This document shows positions 11,690-22,993 of a stretch of DNA of 64,000 bases, one piece after another. The stretch lies in NCBI GenBank assembly GCA_002794775.1, contig NBAY01000018.1:558001-622000 (forward strand), read 5' to 3'. The notes beneath the pieces are model-generated. The model was not told where the DNA came from. It ran no database searches and was given only the letters and a program-made list of their open reading frames with translations. Source of the DNA: Porodaedalea pini (Eukaryota; Basidiomycota; Agaricomycetes; Hymenochaetales; Hymenochaetaceae). A program made the position numbers and the translations under genes. The first letter of the stretch is position 1; each line of letters begins with the position of its first letter.

Positions 11690-12060
11690 TTCAGGCAACC
11701 AGTCCTCAAGTCAGTATGCTGTAGTACACAGTGGCAGACAAATCATCTCTGGGTCTTACGACAAGACGATCGCTTTTCTGAACTATGAGCAGGGCGGTCA
11801 GACGCTCTTATTCCAGCACTCTGACTGGATATGCAGACAGGTACGTCCCGCCTCCGCAAACGTCAGCCGGATCGACTCTGACTCTTACGACAACACGATT
11901 CGCGTGCCAATGGTGCTCCACACTGTCACGGTGAGCCGGCCGGTCAAATATTCTTATTCAGGCATTTCTGTCTAGATATGTCAACAGATACGTTCCGCCT
12001 CCCCAGATGTCAGTCGAATCATCTCTGGGTCTTACGACAACACAATTTGCATCTAAACAA
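11690..12060 (+). pseudogene. Decayed WD40 repeat fragment
   Basis: Three spaced remnants of WD40 blades can be read in different frames: SGSYDKTIA near 11750, then HSDWIC near 11817, SDSYDNTIRV near 11878, and SGSYDNTIC near 12025. The spacing and the GSYDxTI motif are characteristic of the WD40 arrays of fungal NACHT/WD40 (NLR-like) and other beta-propeller proteins. Shifts, stops and missing tryptophans show it is not functional. The parent gene is not in the window. Confidence 0.6.
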
Positions 12061-12357
12061 GATGGCTCTGGACTAGGAGCAGGCCGATAAATGCTGGTCA
12101 GATTCTCTTATTTTCTTTTATGCTGAAGCACACGGATCACACCGCCATATGATGGCACCGTTTCCCCTCTTGGTGGTCGTGTTCTATCCCCTCTTGGTGG
12201 TTGTGTTTGGTTCTGTGAATGTTGCACAGCCTCTGATCTCGTCTCCTCAGCCTTATAAGCTGCTTATATCCTGTCGTGAATTTAACCACCGCTTGCCGTG
12301 TCTCGGGCTTAGGCTTCTGGCTCTCACATACCACTTCTCCCCTGTCTGTTGCACACA
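12061..12357. promoter_or_regulatory. 5' flank of the DUF6698-like gene
   Basis: A short imperfect direct duplication of CCCCTCTTGGTGGT lies at about 12172-12205. The final 60 bases before the ATG are pyrimidine-rich, as is usual for fungal promoters and 5' leaders. No defined binding site is recognised. Confidence 0.3.
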
Positions 12358-13883
12358 ATGTCGCCTAGTGCTTTCACTGTGTCGCACTCCAATCGATCTC
12401 CTACCCCTCTCGTGACCTCCCCTACTTCCTCTTCCTCTTCGGACTCGCATGGTTCCGGCCACAAGAGGCGAGCAGAAGAGCAACTCATGAGATGCGGAAA
12501 GCGGAAGCCGTGCAGTATCCTTCTCTTCTCCTCAGTTCTCCTGCTAATGATTCATCTAGTATGGAATCCAACATTTTTGCCAGCAAGGGCCGCTATCTTG
12601 CTCGGGCATTTGAAGCATGGGCCAGCCCTAATTTAATTCTGACTGAGGGGGTTGAGAATGCAAGGCTCCGCCCATCTGAGCTGGAGGCCATTGATGATCC
12701 GTTGTCAGTCTCTTCCGACTCTCCCTCTTAAAATTACTGACTCCTTTTTTTCTCTCTTAGTATTTCACGTGCGGTTGATGCTGTCAAGACTCTGTTTGGC
12801 ATTGATACACCTTTGTATAATGAAATTGTCGAGGCAAATGCTGATGAATTCGAGTACATTGTGGACAACGTAAGTAGTCGGTTTGCTCTCTAACTAAACA
12901 AGACTAATATTCTGGAAAGATGCATGTGGGCCAGCGAGGTGCTCGATCTGCTGACACAAATTTTCTCAAGAAACATATCCTCGAATATGTTGACTTCTCA
13001 TCCGGTGTACGTCCATGTGATGGTCGGAAGGAACTCCGTGGCTTCGCAAATGATACCATTGCAAAACTGCTGGCTCCTGTGGAAGCAGGGCCGCTTACGC
13101 CTGAGTAAGTTAATTCAAATTAAATCAATGTGAAGAATAAAGAAGTCGTTGCCTTTGATATCAGATACCAGGCATTGTTGCGTGCTGGGACAGCGAAGGT
13201 CACAAACAGAAAGGGCATCACCCGAACTGTGGATGGCCGGCATAACCGTGTCTTTGCCTATGAACATGGCCTTTTCGACCCACAGAACCCCTTGAAGGGT
13301 TTTCTGAAAGGGGAATTGATTGTTAAGGTGTGTGCTTTTTTCTTTATTGATCTCCGTGCATTCACATCAATCTATAGGCATATAAGGCCATTTTTACGAG
13401 CCCTTCTTCAGTTTATAATCTCGCTACTGTTGATTGTTCAAGGTCAACAAGGAAAGGCAATGCAGACCGTTCTGGCATGATGCAGGTCACTCTGGGCTCA
13501 TTAGCATATATCACTACACAGGTATTGTATCTGTACATCTTTCGATACATACATGCTGATGATTCCTTTAGGTGTTCTTTGCGTTGAGCTCAAAGGGTAT
13601 TTTCGACCCCTCGAGTAGCCCAGAAATACTTCAGATGTACGACAGCATCCTTAAGATGTTCAGCTCGAACATCCCATCTGTGAAGAGGTATACGACTGAG
13701 CTACTGAGATGGTGGAATCGGTACGTTGTTAATCTGAATGATTGTGACCTTTTTGGCTAATTCTCTTGCAGTACTGTCTTCCCAAGATCGGCAGCGGCAG
13801 CTGATCCTCATGATCAGGGTTCCTTAGCTGATATAGAGGACTTTTATCGTGATTGTGATGATGCAGACATTGACTTTGATTGA
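12358..13883 (+). CDS. DUF6698-like protein, 384 aa, eight exons, intact
   Basis: Exons: 12358-12509, 12560-12700, 12761-12869, 12920-13104, 13165-13327, 13378-13521, 13572-13720, 13772-13883. Introns are 50-60 bp, phases agree, and there is no internal stop. The N-terminus is Ser/Pro-rich with a basic patch (GHKRRAEEQL). The rest resembles the basidiomycete DUF6698 family: SKGRYLARAFEAW, a GITRTVDGRHNRVFA region, DPQNPLKGFLKGELIVKAYK, AIFTSPSSV, TRKGNADRSGMMQVTLGSL, YITTQVFFALSS and a closing ELLRWWNR, then a short acidic tail. Function is unknown. The family is expanded in mushrooms and often lies among mobile DNA, as here between a transposase and F-box relics. The first donor (GTGCAG) is unusual. 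The family name is from motif memory. Confidence 0.85.
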
Positions 13884-14811
13884 GCCTCCGCTGGTTACAT
13901 TAATACCTATATGATGACATGCGTGCTTTTGCTCTTAATGTCTATTTATTCAGATTTGTTTTATGTATCTATTAATTCATTCTGCTGTTAACTGGTTATC
14001 ATCTGCGACAAGAACATGTGAGAGAAACATAACTATTGTGTGTTTGACAAGTCTCACTCACCGTTATGATTAATTATTAAGCCTCCTAAGTATTCTTCAT
14101 ATTTGCAAGTGTGACAACACTCCTGCCGCCTGGCAATACTGGATTTTAGATTCTATGTACTCATATTTCTCAACAAGAATTTCATGGCCTTCCAATCCAT
14201 TGTAAGTCTTGCTGTGTCTTACTGTTTCACATAATTAGTATGCCATATTCTAATTCGTTACAAGAGATATGCTGCATTGTAATCTAGCATAATTCTTATG
14301 GTAATCTGTAAGACTTAAGGTGTATTACGAGGCGGACTTTTAGATTGTATTCTCTTATAAGCATGGTCCCAAGTCTTATATATATTATATGTATTTTGTA
14401 TCTTATAATCGAATATATGTGATCGTGAGACATGGCAGATTTTTGTGATGGAATACTGAAGACCTGGACGACATTTATAAACACACAAGAGCGGAGCACA
14501 AAGACTCGCGCTGAGCTCATCTTTAATCCAGGTAAACCTCCAGATCATAACGACTGCTTCTTTGAGTCTATGGTTTTCTTCCAAGCGAAATCGCCTGTTG
14601 TTTTACACTGTCCTCTCGGACTTTGAATTCGTCGATCATAGGCGTGACTCGACGCGTGTCTGGCACATGACGCGGTGACGCTTCTTAAATTTCTCAGCCA
14701 GTGCAACGACGGTATCCAAGGCGCATCTAGAGCTATACTCAAGAAGAAAGCTCGACTTCCAGGGCTAGGCCTCAAAACAAAACCTTGACTGTACAAATAC
14801 TTGAAATGACA
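13884..14811. other. Intergenic, AT-rich, no gene seen
   Basis: About 0.9 kb of AT-rich sequence follows the DUF6698-like gene. Only short frames are present, with no motif. Its right end is the leader of the F-box relic. Confidence 0.5.
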
Positions 14812-16462
14812 ATGCCTCGCGTCTCGATAGATTCTGGCGCGATCGACGCCCTGATTGATTCGCTCACTCGATTGAAGAGAGCTGGAGGAAATCTTGACGA
14901 AGGGACTCCTTTTTGAACGTGTCGTTCGGGTGAACTCTCTTTCGTAGCAATCATCTATACTAAGCGTCTAACCGGGCTCAGCCAAGTGAAGGCGATGGAT
15001 CTGCATGCGCAAAGGACTGCGCTTTCTCAGATAAAATCCATGCAAAATGCTCTCCGAGCATTAGCTGACCTCACCGACCTCGATGTCCAAAAGCTGAAGG
15101 AAAAAAAATCAAAAAAATCTATTGCCCAAGGCCCTACTCTCCGGGATAATGGAGCTTCCTGACGAACTATTAGCGCGGATTTTCGAGCTTGCAGGTGAAG
15201 ACGAGGAGAAAGATGTCTCGGAAGTGGACACGATGGAGCCTTGCATAATCGAGCTCTCACAAGTATGCAAACTATTCCGTGAAGTAGCTTTGAACACCCG
15301 GAGCCTTTGGGCGACCGTCGCATACGACATGCTACGGATCAAAGGGAGACTGCAGGCATTTCTGTCTCGAAGCAAGAATGCTCCGTTGAAAATTCGAATT
15401 ATCGATGACTGGACTGACACCGAGGAACATGTGACTGAATTCATTCTTGCTATAAAGCCTTATGCGCATCGGTGGACAGACTTCCGTCTTTAATCATACG
15501 CGTCTCCGACTCTGCCTTTCCTTAGGTTGATCTGTCGCGCCTTTGCGGGGGAGATTCTGGAGTGTCCTCTCCTGAAGAGGCTCGATATCTTGACCCCTTT
15601 TGCTAGTAGGGAAGATAACATCGATGAAGGCTCACATTTCTACCTTCAGTGGAATACTCCTGCTCTAGCGCGGATGCGTATTTGCAAATTTTACCCGCTG
15701 CCCATTCCAATTGCACCATCAGCTTCTCTGGAATACGTGTGGGTTTGTCGGTCCCAGATGGAGGAATATTTTCCCATGCGACTACAAGCGTTCGTGAACG
15801 CCTCGGACACGCTTAGGGCGCTTAAACTGGGTATTGCGGACCATTATTTTGATCCATCTTCCAATTCCCCATACATGCCTGTTAATTTTCCGCAATTGAC
15901 GAAGCTGTCTTTGTGCTTTCAAAATAATCCATACATGAGTGGATATGGTCGGCTCGAGGATGTCATGCGAACACTACATTTGCCGAATCTAGAGGAACTG
16001 TCCGTCAAAATCTATCCCGGAAGGAGACATGACACGGATCTAAGAAGTTGCATCGACACGTTGTTTTCCTCCTGCCATAACTTTCCCCGACTCGCGAATT
16101 TCCACTTGTCCGTGGTGCATAGCACATATTAGGCTGCCGATGACGAGCTTGACTTGTCCCGAGCATTCTCAAACTTTCCGACTTTGCGGAACCTCACACT
16201 GGAGTTGCCAAATCTGCACCCATCATTTCGCATACATGTCGACAGTTCAAACAACGAGCCTGAACCCGCGTCCCTGCGTTCATTACGGCTTATAAACTGC
16301 TACACGTTAACTGATGACTTTTTATTGGACGCTCTCTCCGTGATTCGAGCCGGAAGAGATGGTGATGCTTTCTCTTGCCTGGAGATCACAAACTGCACGA
16401 GGTTACCTCGTAGCAACGTTGAGGCCATGCTTCTTCCGAAGGAAAGGCTAGTATGGAAATAA
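14812..16462 (+). pseudogene. F-box/LRR protein relic with in-frame stops
   Basis: An ATG at 14812 opens MPRVSIDSGAIDALIDSLTR. The F-box core follows at about 15150 (MELPDELLARIFELAGEDEE...LSQVCKLFREVALNTRSLW), as in mushroom F-box proteins that recruit substrates to SCF ubiquitin ligases. Leucine-rich segments come after (CPLLKRLDI, FPQLTKLSLCF, LPNLEELSVKI, FPTLRNLTLELPN, LRSLRLINCYTL). The three long pieces 15122-15493, 15527-16132 and 16154-16462 lie in the same frame and are separated only by a TAA at 15491 and a TAG at 16130, so no frameshift is needed. The stop at 14916 near the N-terminus may be removed by an intron. A 41-base splice could skip the TAA, but the TAG has no evident rescue. 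I read this as a recently disabled gene. Confidence 0.75.
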
Positions 16463-16971
16463 GGCATGGAGAAATGGCTTCCTCTCGCATATTCCCTCGT
16501 TGCTCACCTGCTTACGAGGCATACGAGTATAACGTCTCCAGCGCCAAGCTACACATGGAGCGGTCGGTGGATGGAATATCCGTCAGAGGTGAGTTATGAT
16601 AATTTCTTTGCCCTTAAAGCCTGCTCTCGATGATTTAGATGTTTTTGTTATTGATATTTGTCTCTCAGATCCCGAACACTCATTAGTATTATTCATGCGG
16701 CCACATCTCTGCGTCTCTTTTGGTTACCGCACGTTGCAGATGCATTACCATATGTCCATCTATTCAACTTCTCCAGACGACCTTGTCTGCTGACACACAC
16801 AGCTCAACTTCCTGTCGCGAGATCGGCGCGCAATGCGCTACCTCCACGCCTCCTTGTCGAACTTTGACTGCGTACTTCAAAAGTATACTTCAGAACCTGG
16901 CCTCTAAGCTGATGTCATCATTTGAGATGGATCGAGCGCAGCGACGGGAGGGTCAACAGCTAATCTCATCT

Positions 16972-17400
16972 TTATCGCGGTAGCCCAATTTTATTCTCAG
17001 TGAAGGGGCCGATTGATAGGCCTCTCTCTACTATCTCTTCCACCAGGTTCTGCACGTGTACTTGCTGCAGTAATTCCATTTCACCCGTACCGAAGACGTT
17101 GTTCGGCTGGCCAATGTCCGGCATCTCGAGCGTCAGGTTCCGCAGGTTCGGAATGCACACGAAGATCATGCTGAAGTTCACTTTGCGCGAAGCTATTTGG
17201 CCACACATGAAGTCCGAAACATTCACCATGAGCTCGAAACTTATCACGCATCCGTATTGCATGTGAGGGGAAACAAAGGACGAGATTCTTTCTGGCATGG
17301 AATTTGCAGACTACGGGAAACTGACTCGTACCCATGTTACAGCGATGTTTCTAGCGAAGGAGAAGTTCATGAGGACTCGAACAATGGTCAATGAGGTCTC
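16972..17400. pseudogene. Second F-box/LRR fragment, partly inverted
   Basis: On the minus strand, 17298-16972 reads IPNLRNLTLEMPD and an LRR-like continuation. This matches the FPTLRNLTLELPN region of the neighbouring plus-strand relic. Directly after it, on the plus strand at 17297-17390, lies MEFADYGKLTRTHVTAMFLA, which matches the C-terminal end of the same relic (LEITNCTRLPRSNVEAMLL). One family member therefore appears to have been broken and its central piece inverted. Confidence 0.5.
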
Positions 17401-18276
17401 GCATGCCTGGCCATTTCTCTCGAGCTCAAGGCGCAAACCAGATTTTGATCAGGTCTTTCCAGTCCATGAGCGGGGTTCTTCGTCACAAATGCGCTTAGTC
17501 CGGTGGTTTACTCGGATTAGAATGACGACTTACCTCCCTTATGATCTTTATTCTCGAGATTCCAGATACGCCTTGATTTTTGAATTATTATCCGGGGTTC
17601 CGTCTTATTCCAGGACAAGCATGTGCACAGTGTACTACAGTACTGATGCGAGTAGAAATGACAAGTGCTGTTTGAAAAGAAGCACAGAAGAGACATTTGA
17701 AGGCGGTGTGAGCCTGCCTCCTCACATGAAAGAGGTGGGTAATATGTACATACGTGTGACAAACAATCCAATGCTAGAATGAAATATGGTCGAACCGAAA
17801 CAGGATCGGTTGGAAGAGGAACACACTTTGATAAAGCATACTGTATATACTCGTAATCCTATGCTGTTTTTCGTATATCATGCACCGCAGAAGCGAATAT
17901 AGTTGCATTAAATAGTCCGCCGTCCAACTTGTCTTCACGACCTTCTTTGCCAGTTAGTGCCTCGCAGCCTCACATCAATGTATATACGACCGTATATACT
18001 ATCGCTACAGTATATCAAGTCCGCGTTACGAAGGGTAGATAGTAGAACACGAGAAAAACCCGCTAAAGGGACGAGTGTACTATACTGAGGCTCTCATGTT
18101 TCACTCCTAGAATCAGTACGCGCTAATGGGGGGTCCAATAATAAAGAAATATGTATCTTGTTCTTCGAGAAGCGCCAGCCGAAAGGTATGCAAACTGACT
18201 GCACGAGCTCCTCTTCAGCGATCGATGACAAGCCTATATCTCTAAAATCATTGGATGCAAGGCAGAACTCTCAAAG
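17401..18276. other. Intergenic, no supported gene
   Basis: Short frames only. The stretch around 17980-18090 contains several TATATAC-like tracts. No motif is recognised. Confidence 0.4.
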
Positions 18277-18279
18277 TCG

Positions 18280-18646
18280 CACAAAGTCTGTGATGGTCAG
18301 AATAAGAGCGAAGAAAACTAGGTTATACTCGCGGATAGTAAAGCCTCGAATGAGATATGCAATGAACCTCTTTTTCCTCGTCCACAATAAAAGGCAAGAA
18401 TTGCTGGCTGTTTGAATGAGTCAATAAGAAGCTAAGGATACGTACGTGTCGAGAGCTTCCGTTACGCGCTGACTCCTTAGACTGTCAATAGAGAATCACC
18501 TTGGCGAACTAGAAAGCAGAAGGTGTGGAAGGAACTGGTAAGGAATAGCAATCATCCAAAAATACACGGCAACACTCACGTTGGTCTGCCAATTTCGTCG
18601 TAGAGGTGCTCGGAGGAAGGCGTGGCTCCTGTAATTCTAAGGACAT
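18280..18646 (-). CDS. Possible small gene with hydrophobic C-terminus, uncertain
   Basis: An ATG at 18646 opens MSLELQEPRLPPSTSTTKLA and is followed by a canonical donor (GTGAGT at 18579). Farther along the minus strand a segment reads KRFIAYLIRGFTIREYNLVF followed by FALILTITDF, which looks like a membrane segment, and then a stop near 18280. I could not join the exons in one frame: the obvious join gives LADQLRQGDSLLTV and a stop. It may be a small membrane protein gene with an exon I mis-set, or a relic. Confidence 0.25.
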
Positions 18647-20097
18647 GATGGCGCAAAATCAACAATGAGAATGATTTACGCATCTGAAGTGAAACAGGCA
18701 TGAAGAGACAAACACGCCCCGGGGGATAATACTTTTCCTTCGTATTGAGAATGAAAGGGGGAGTGGTGTTTCGTAAACATCAGCATGGGTAAGGCAGAGG
18801 GGGAGGGAAAAGTAGGACGGGAACATACACGGGCGTTAAGAAATGGAGCTGGGAAGGCAAGTGGTAGAACGAAAGTATGAAATTGCCTGATCAAGATATA
18901 GAGTCCGTAAGCACGTCGATTTCCGAGGCAGTCGCCTCTGCGGCAATGTACTGTACATGTCTCCCTCCGTGATAACAGTCTTCGCAAAATAGTTCGTTGG
19001 ACTGACCTATGAGCAGCATGCGCAGCGTTGTGTCTTGCAACATCCATTCCTCCTTTAAAACAACTGGATATCCCTCCAGGAGAGGGCAGTTCGCAGCTGA
19101 CGTCTCGAACATGATTCGCGGGTCGGAAGAATTTAACTGGGGGGCTTCAGCTGAGGTCGCATGTAAGTGTTGAAATCCTGCTTTCGCATCGCATGAATGC
19201 AAGATAATGAACAGAAACTCAAGGTGAAGTTGGGCTGGTAAGCGGCTTGGCAAGAGGTGAAGTAGACCGGCGGACAAGACCAAAAAGGAGTGAGGCTGGG
19301 TGTTGGAGGAAAAGCCTTGAAATTCCCGTGCATGCCATTCTGGAGAGATGAATGCGAGGGTTTCTAGGATATTTATGAGAGGCTTGATCAGCAGATTCGT
19401 TAGGAAAGGGAGCTAGAGAAGAGGGAGGAAGCTACGGGTGCGTGTTGAATCGGACAGAGTCACAGTCACCAGAGTTTTGCCGAGGGCGTTCCTCTTCTTC
19501 CAGTTTTGACCCCTACTCCATCGCGACTACGTCGACCTTCAACCGGAGACCAATGCAAGTAGACCTCGAGCCAGGATAGAGCGCCTGCCATTGAATTTCA
19601 AGATAGTGGACGTGTGGTGGCTTGGAGAATCCGTGAGGGGGCCAGGATACATAACGTCTTGACTCTCGGAATACCGTTTTTGCTCCATTCTCCGCTCATG
19701 ACTTTGGACGTCGGATTTCTTTGCAACAGAAGCGACGAATGGCTTGCAGGAAGCGTGTCTGTTGTCGGAATTTTGGTTGTCAAATCAAAGGGGGGAAATT
19801 GGGGGTTGGGTTGTTGAACTGAGGGGTGTGTACTCGATCACTGTTCCAGCCTGCGAACAACATCATGCATCGTGGCCTAGTGAGATGGTTGTAAGACCTG
19901 GTGGCTGTCGGGTTGGTGTCGTTCTCCTGGCGTATCGAGAGGAACTGATACTTGTTCATTTCAGTGACACGAAGGGTGTGTACCCACATTATTTCAATGT
20001 TCGTTCTGACAATTTTTGAGTAGCGCCTTCCAGACTCATTCATAAAGTGCTCTCAAAGTCGTCTGAGCTACTTCTGACTCCGTGCTGTTGAGGGGGC
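18647..20097. other. Intergenic, no supported gene
   Basis: Both strands hold 60-130-codon frames (for example minus-strand 19283-18891), but none shows a motif or consistent splicing. I do not call a gene. Confidence 0.35.
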
Positions 20098-20985
20098 ATG
20101 GGATATAGAACTTGCATTGCGTATAGCGTGTACCGCAATTGTTGGTGTGTGTTTTTGTCGTCGGAATTCTACCTATTTCTTTCTAGCCTGTTAGTCCACG
20201 GGAGCACTCAACACGTCTTCTTCCAGTACCATTCCGCAGTTGCAAGAGAGTATATGTACTTTGCCGCTTCTGGCCTCGCACCTTTGACTCTGATGATTAT
20301 CCTGTCTGTGGCGCAATTCTTGGTCTTGTTCTTCGGCCTTTTTCAGGCTTGTCAAGTGTCACTCTGTGTTACATGAAATGCGCATGTTTCGATGATAGTG
20401 GTCAACAAGAGACGTTGCCGTTCTCAGCTCGCAGGGACAGGATGGCTTACCTGTGTATTTCCTTTTATGGAAGGCTCTTGTGGACTGACCACGAATGCCC
20501 TTGCGACGTTTTCTCTTGACTTGCGAAGACGTTGGTGACGCGGAAGGCAGAAGGAGACATGCATGTGTGAGTGACCGCTTTGGGAGGCGAGATGAGTAGG
20601 AAAGAGAAGTAATCTGAAGGCCAGAAGAAAGAATAAAGGACGAAGAAAAGTGCGTACGGCGCTTCTCAACTGGCTGCAAGGAACCTCAAGCGTGCATCTG
20701 CACAACAAGTTTTATGTCAAGACTGGCTTCTTGGCCCCATTGAAGAGATTTTTCGCGGAGCCTGGAGGCTGATGAAGAGTGTGGCTGCCGAAGACCACGT
20801 ACATTCTTGACCGTTGCCCTACAGCAAGTCATGGATCTTGTCTAGGATGCTTTGGATGTTGGTGAAGACAATCAGAAAGACCTCACGAATTTTCAACAAG
20901 GAGGGCACGGCAAAAGTGGCCGTAGCAGACACCAGCCTAATATGTGCGCGTGTCGGCGACCAAACCCCAATGAAGACCGCGGCAT
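20098..20985 (-). pseudogene. Degraded copy of the divergent partner gene of the 21.2-kb gene
   Basis: This is the counterpart of the plus-strand segment at 61567-62676. Matches include the ATG start MPRSS at 20985, VVFGSHTLHQPPGSAK near 20785, a GQSTRAFHKRK stretch near 20470, and the VTLDKPEKGRRTRPR segment near 20365. In this copy the segments are interrupted by stops (for instance after PRIAPQTG), whereas the other copy keeps a longer open 3' frame. The protein family is not recognised. The start lies 209 bp from the divergent gene's ATG, close to the 222-bp spacing in the other copy. Confidence 0.45.
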
Positions 20986-20997
20986 CAACGTTGCCTC

Positions 20998-21053
20998 CTC
21001 AAAGCGACTTCTACTTCGAGGCAGCGGGATTACGAGAAAAGTCTTGCTTCTGT
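20998..21053. promoter_or_regulatory. Conserved block in the divergent promoter, copy 1
   Basis: A block of about 56 bases between the two divergent starts, with a core reading AGCGGGATTACGAGAAAAG, is shared nearly base for base with the block at 61500-61556 in the inverted copy. The rest of the intergenic region is only loosely alike. A shared regulatory element serving both genes is the likely meaning. Confidence 0.6.
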
Positions 21054-21194
21054 TTATATTTGAATGAAGTGGAGGGCTGAGAATCCTTGTCTTTGCGCCC
21101 TTCGGGTCGCTACGTAGTTCCCCACCTCCTCCCCTCATCTCAGCACATCTGGGCATCACATTCGACTCCTGAGATCGCTTAGCTGCTTGTTGGG

Positions 21195-21891
21195 ATGGAG
21201 TTCCGCGGAAGAATGAACCGAAGAGTAATATATCCTTCATTTACTCTGGTTGTCAGTAGACATCTGCTACGACGCTTCAGCCGTCCACATCGCAGGCGCA
21301 TCGTCTGGAAGAGCGTCCCGAACTACCATCCATACCCATTGTCAGTTCAGGACTCACGTAATGGTGATTGGGCAATGGTGAGTGGTTTCAGACGGTCTGA
21401 ATTAGGACGTTTAAAACCAATAATTCATAGACGACGATTGACCACCGTGACGACGATGATCTACCACGTGCCCCTAAACCTATCGAGATTGTACGTCTAC
21501 GTCATGTTTGAATATGAGCAATTCCTATAACGTTTTGGCTTCATGCGCATTCTCAAGCCTGAGTTGGCGACCAAAATAGACCCTTTCATCGCCGACACGC
21601 CCACGACGCTGCAGACCGAGTCTGAGCCAGTTCAACTTCCTCCAGTAGACGACGACGCGGTATCCTATGTCAGTTTTCTGGATTTGGACGGCGGACAACG
21701 TAGTGACGATGGGGACCAGCCGGCGCGCGTTAGGCGTCTGTCAAAAGGAACGCGCATGTTTTATGTGAGTTACCGTTCTTTCTATTTGGTTCTTGAATTT
21801 CAGTTATGACGTGCACCTGCAACAGACCTGCAAGATCTTCTTAGACCATTGCATCCGTTCCCTTCGTAAAACTCGTCGAGCGTCTATGTGA
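21195..21891 (+). CDS. Unrecognised 171-aa protein, four exons, paralogue of the gene at 60662-61344
   Basis: Exons: 21195-21377, 21431-21490, 21558-21764, 21826-21891. Donors are GTGAGT or GTACGT and the phases are all zero. The N-terminus is basic (MEFRGRMNRRVIYPSF...RRFSRPHRRRIVWKSVPNYH). A short acidic exon follows (TIDHRDDDDLPRA), then an acidic segment with the conserved motif LPPVDDDAVSYVSFLDLDG, and a basic tail (TCKIFLDHCIRSLRKTRR). The paralogue on the opposite strand 40 kb away keeps the same four exons and the same two motifs, so both are likely real genes. No enzyme motif, signal peptide or membrane segment is visible. I do not recognise the family and assign no function. Confidence 0.75.
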
Positions 21892-22297
21892 GCTCTGAAA
21901 GAGACAAAAAGAGAGATCTTCTCTACTGTTTTCCCGCGGTTTTTGTTCTGTACATGGTTTCTACTCGAATTCGCCTATGTCTTCTACTCACAGTCTCGTT
22001 CGGTAATAGTGTCATAGTTATGACGCCCTACACTTCGGTTTTATCAATCATTTAGGATTTTCTTGCTATGATCCTGGTCTCGTTCAGGCCCTTCTACCCT
22101 TTCGGATCGCGCACTGCTCCTCTGTAGATCATCTGGTCGGTGGGCTGCGCCTAACTACATTTTCTTAAATACATATTAGGTTTGAATCACGGTGATTTGA
22201 GCACCTTGAATTTGGCCTACTTTCAGTAATGTGGTTTGTGCTTGTTTGTATTGATCAGCGTCGGGAACGCGACAACATCAATACTGCGGCCATACTA
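21892..22297. other. Intergenic, no gene seen
   Basis: This is the 3' flank of the 171-aa gene. It ends at the TA target site of the inverted-repeat element. No motif is recognised. Confidence 0.4.
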
Positions 22298-22771
22298 TGG
22301 TGCGTAAAGGCACCTCGCGGCAACTCAAGTCCCGTCAACTTCAACAATAGGCCTGAAAAAAACTACAGTAGATACAGGGAGTCAATATGAATATAATTTG
22401 TACCTCAAACATTTTTTTTGTGAGGGATTTGATTTTTTGAGACAAGATTTGAAACATGTCAGCTAAGGTATTACAAATTCATCCGCATATGGTAATTGCA
22501 TAACAATCATAACTACTATTTTTGTTGTTTGAGGACCTCCTGAGTACTAGTGTCCGGAATACTTACATCTATGTGATTTGTATTTCTTCACGGCAGCCGC
22601 AGCCCGAATAAAATCAAGTCTCCTTCTATTGACATATTAATTAAATGATAAAAAAACCCAAGAAATAAGAGGGAAATAAGAGCGGGGCAAAGCCTGTTTC
22701 CCCAGCTTTCCTTTTCTCAAGGGTGATTAATCTGCCCTTCGCATGCCTGCGTGGCATGCTTTTTTTTTTTG

Positions 22772-22803
<32 letters not shown>

Positions 22804-22993
22804 ACGTCGGACATGTGGGATTTTTTTCCTAAATTTTTCAAATTTTTTTTGAGAAAACAAATTTGAAACATTTCTTGGGTTTTTCTGAAAACGCGAGAAA
22901 TTGCAGCTTTTGGCCACTTTCATGATAGATTTCAATTGGTACATAAAATTTCTAAAAATTGCAGGCTGGGCAGAGTGTTGCCTTTACGCACCA
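22298..22993. mobile_element. Non-autonomous TIR element, 696 bp, TA target duplication
   Basis: Perfect 15-bp terminal inverted repeats (TGGTGCGTAAAGGCA at 22298-22312 and its complement at 22979-22993) are each flanked by TA (22296-22297 and 22994-22995). The interior has no coding frame. It is AT-rich and carries a second, internal inverted pair (AAAAACCCAAGAAAT near 22652 and its complement near 22869), plus a T-run/A-run hairpin of more than 40 bases at 22761-22801. The TA duplication points to the Tc1/mariner superfamily; a solo MITE is the simplest label. Confidence 0.7.

Noticed and set aside
8172..16132. RIP-like C-to-T mutation as the cause of the stops in the three interrupted genes
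   Set aside because: Every stop codon can arise from CAA, CAG or CGA by one C-to-T change, so the stops alone are not evidence. I saw no wider transition bias by eye.
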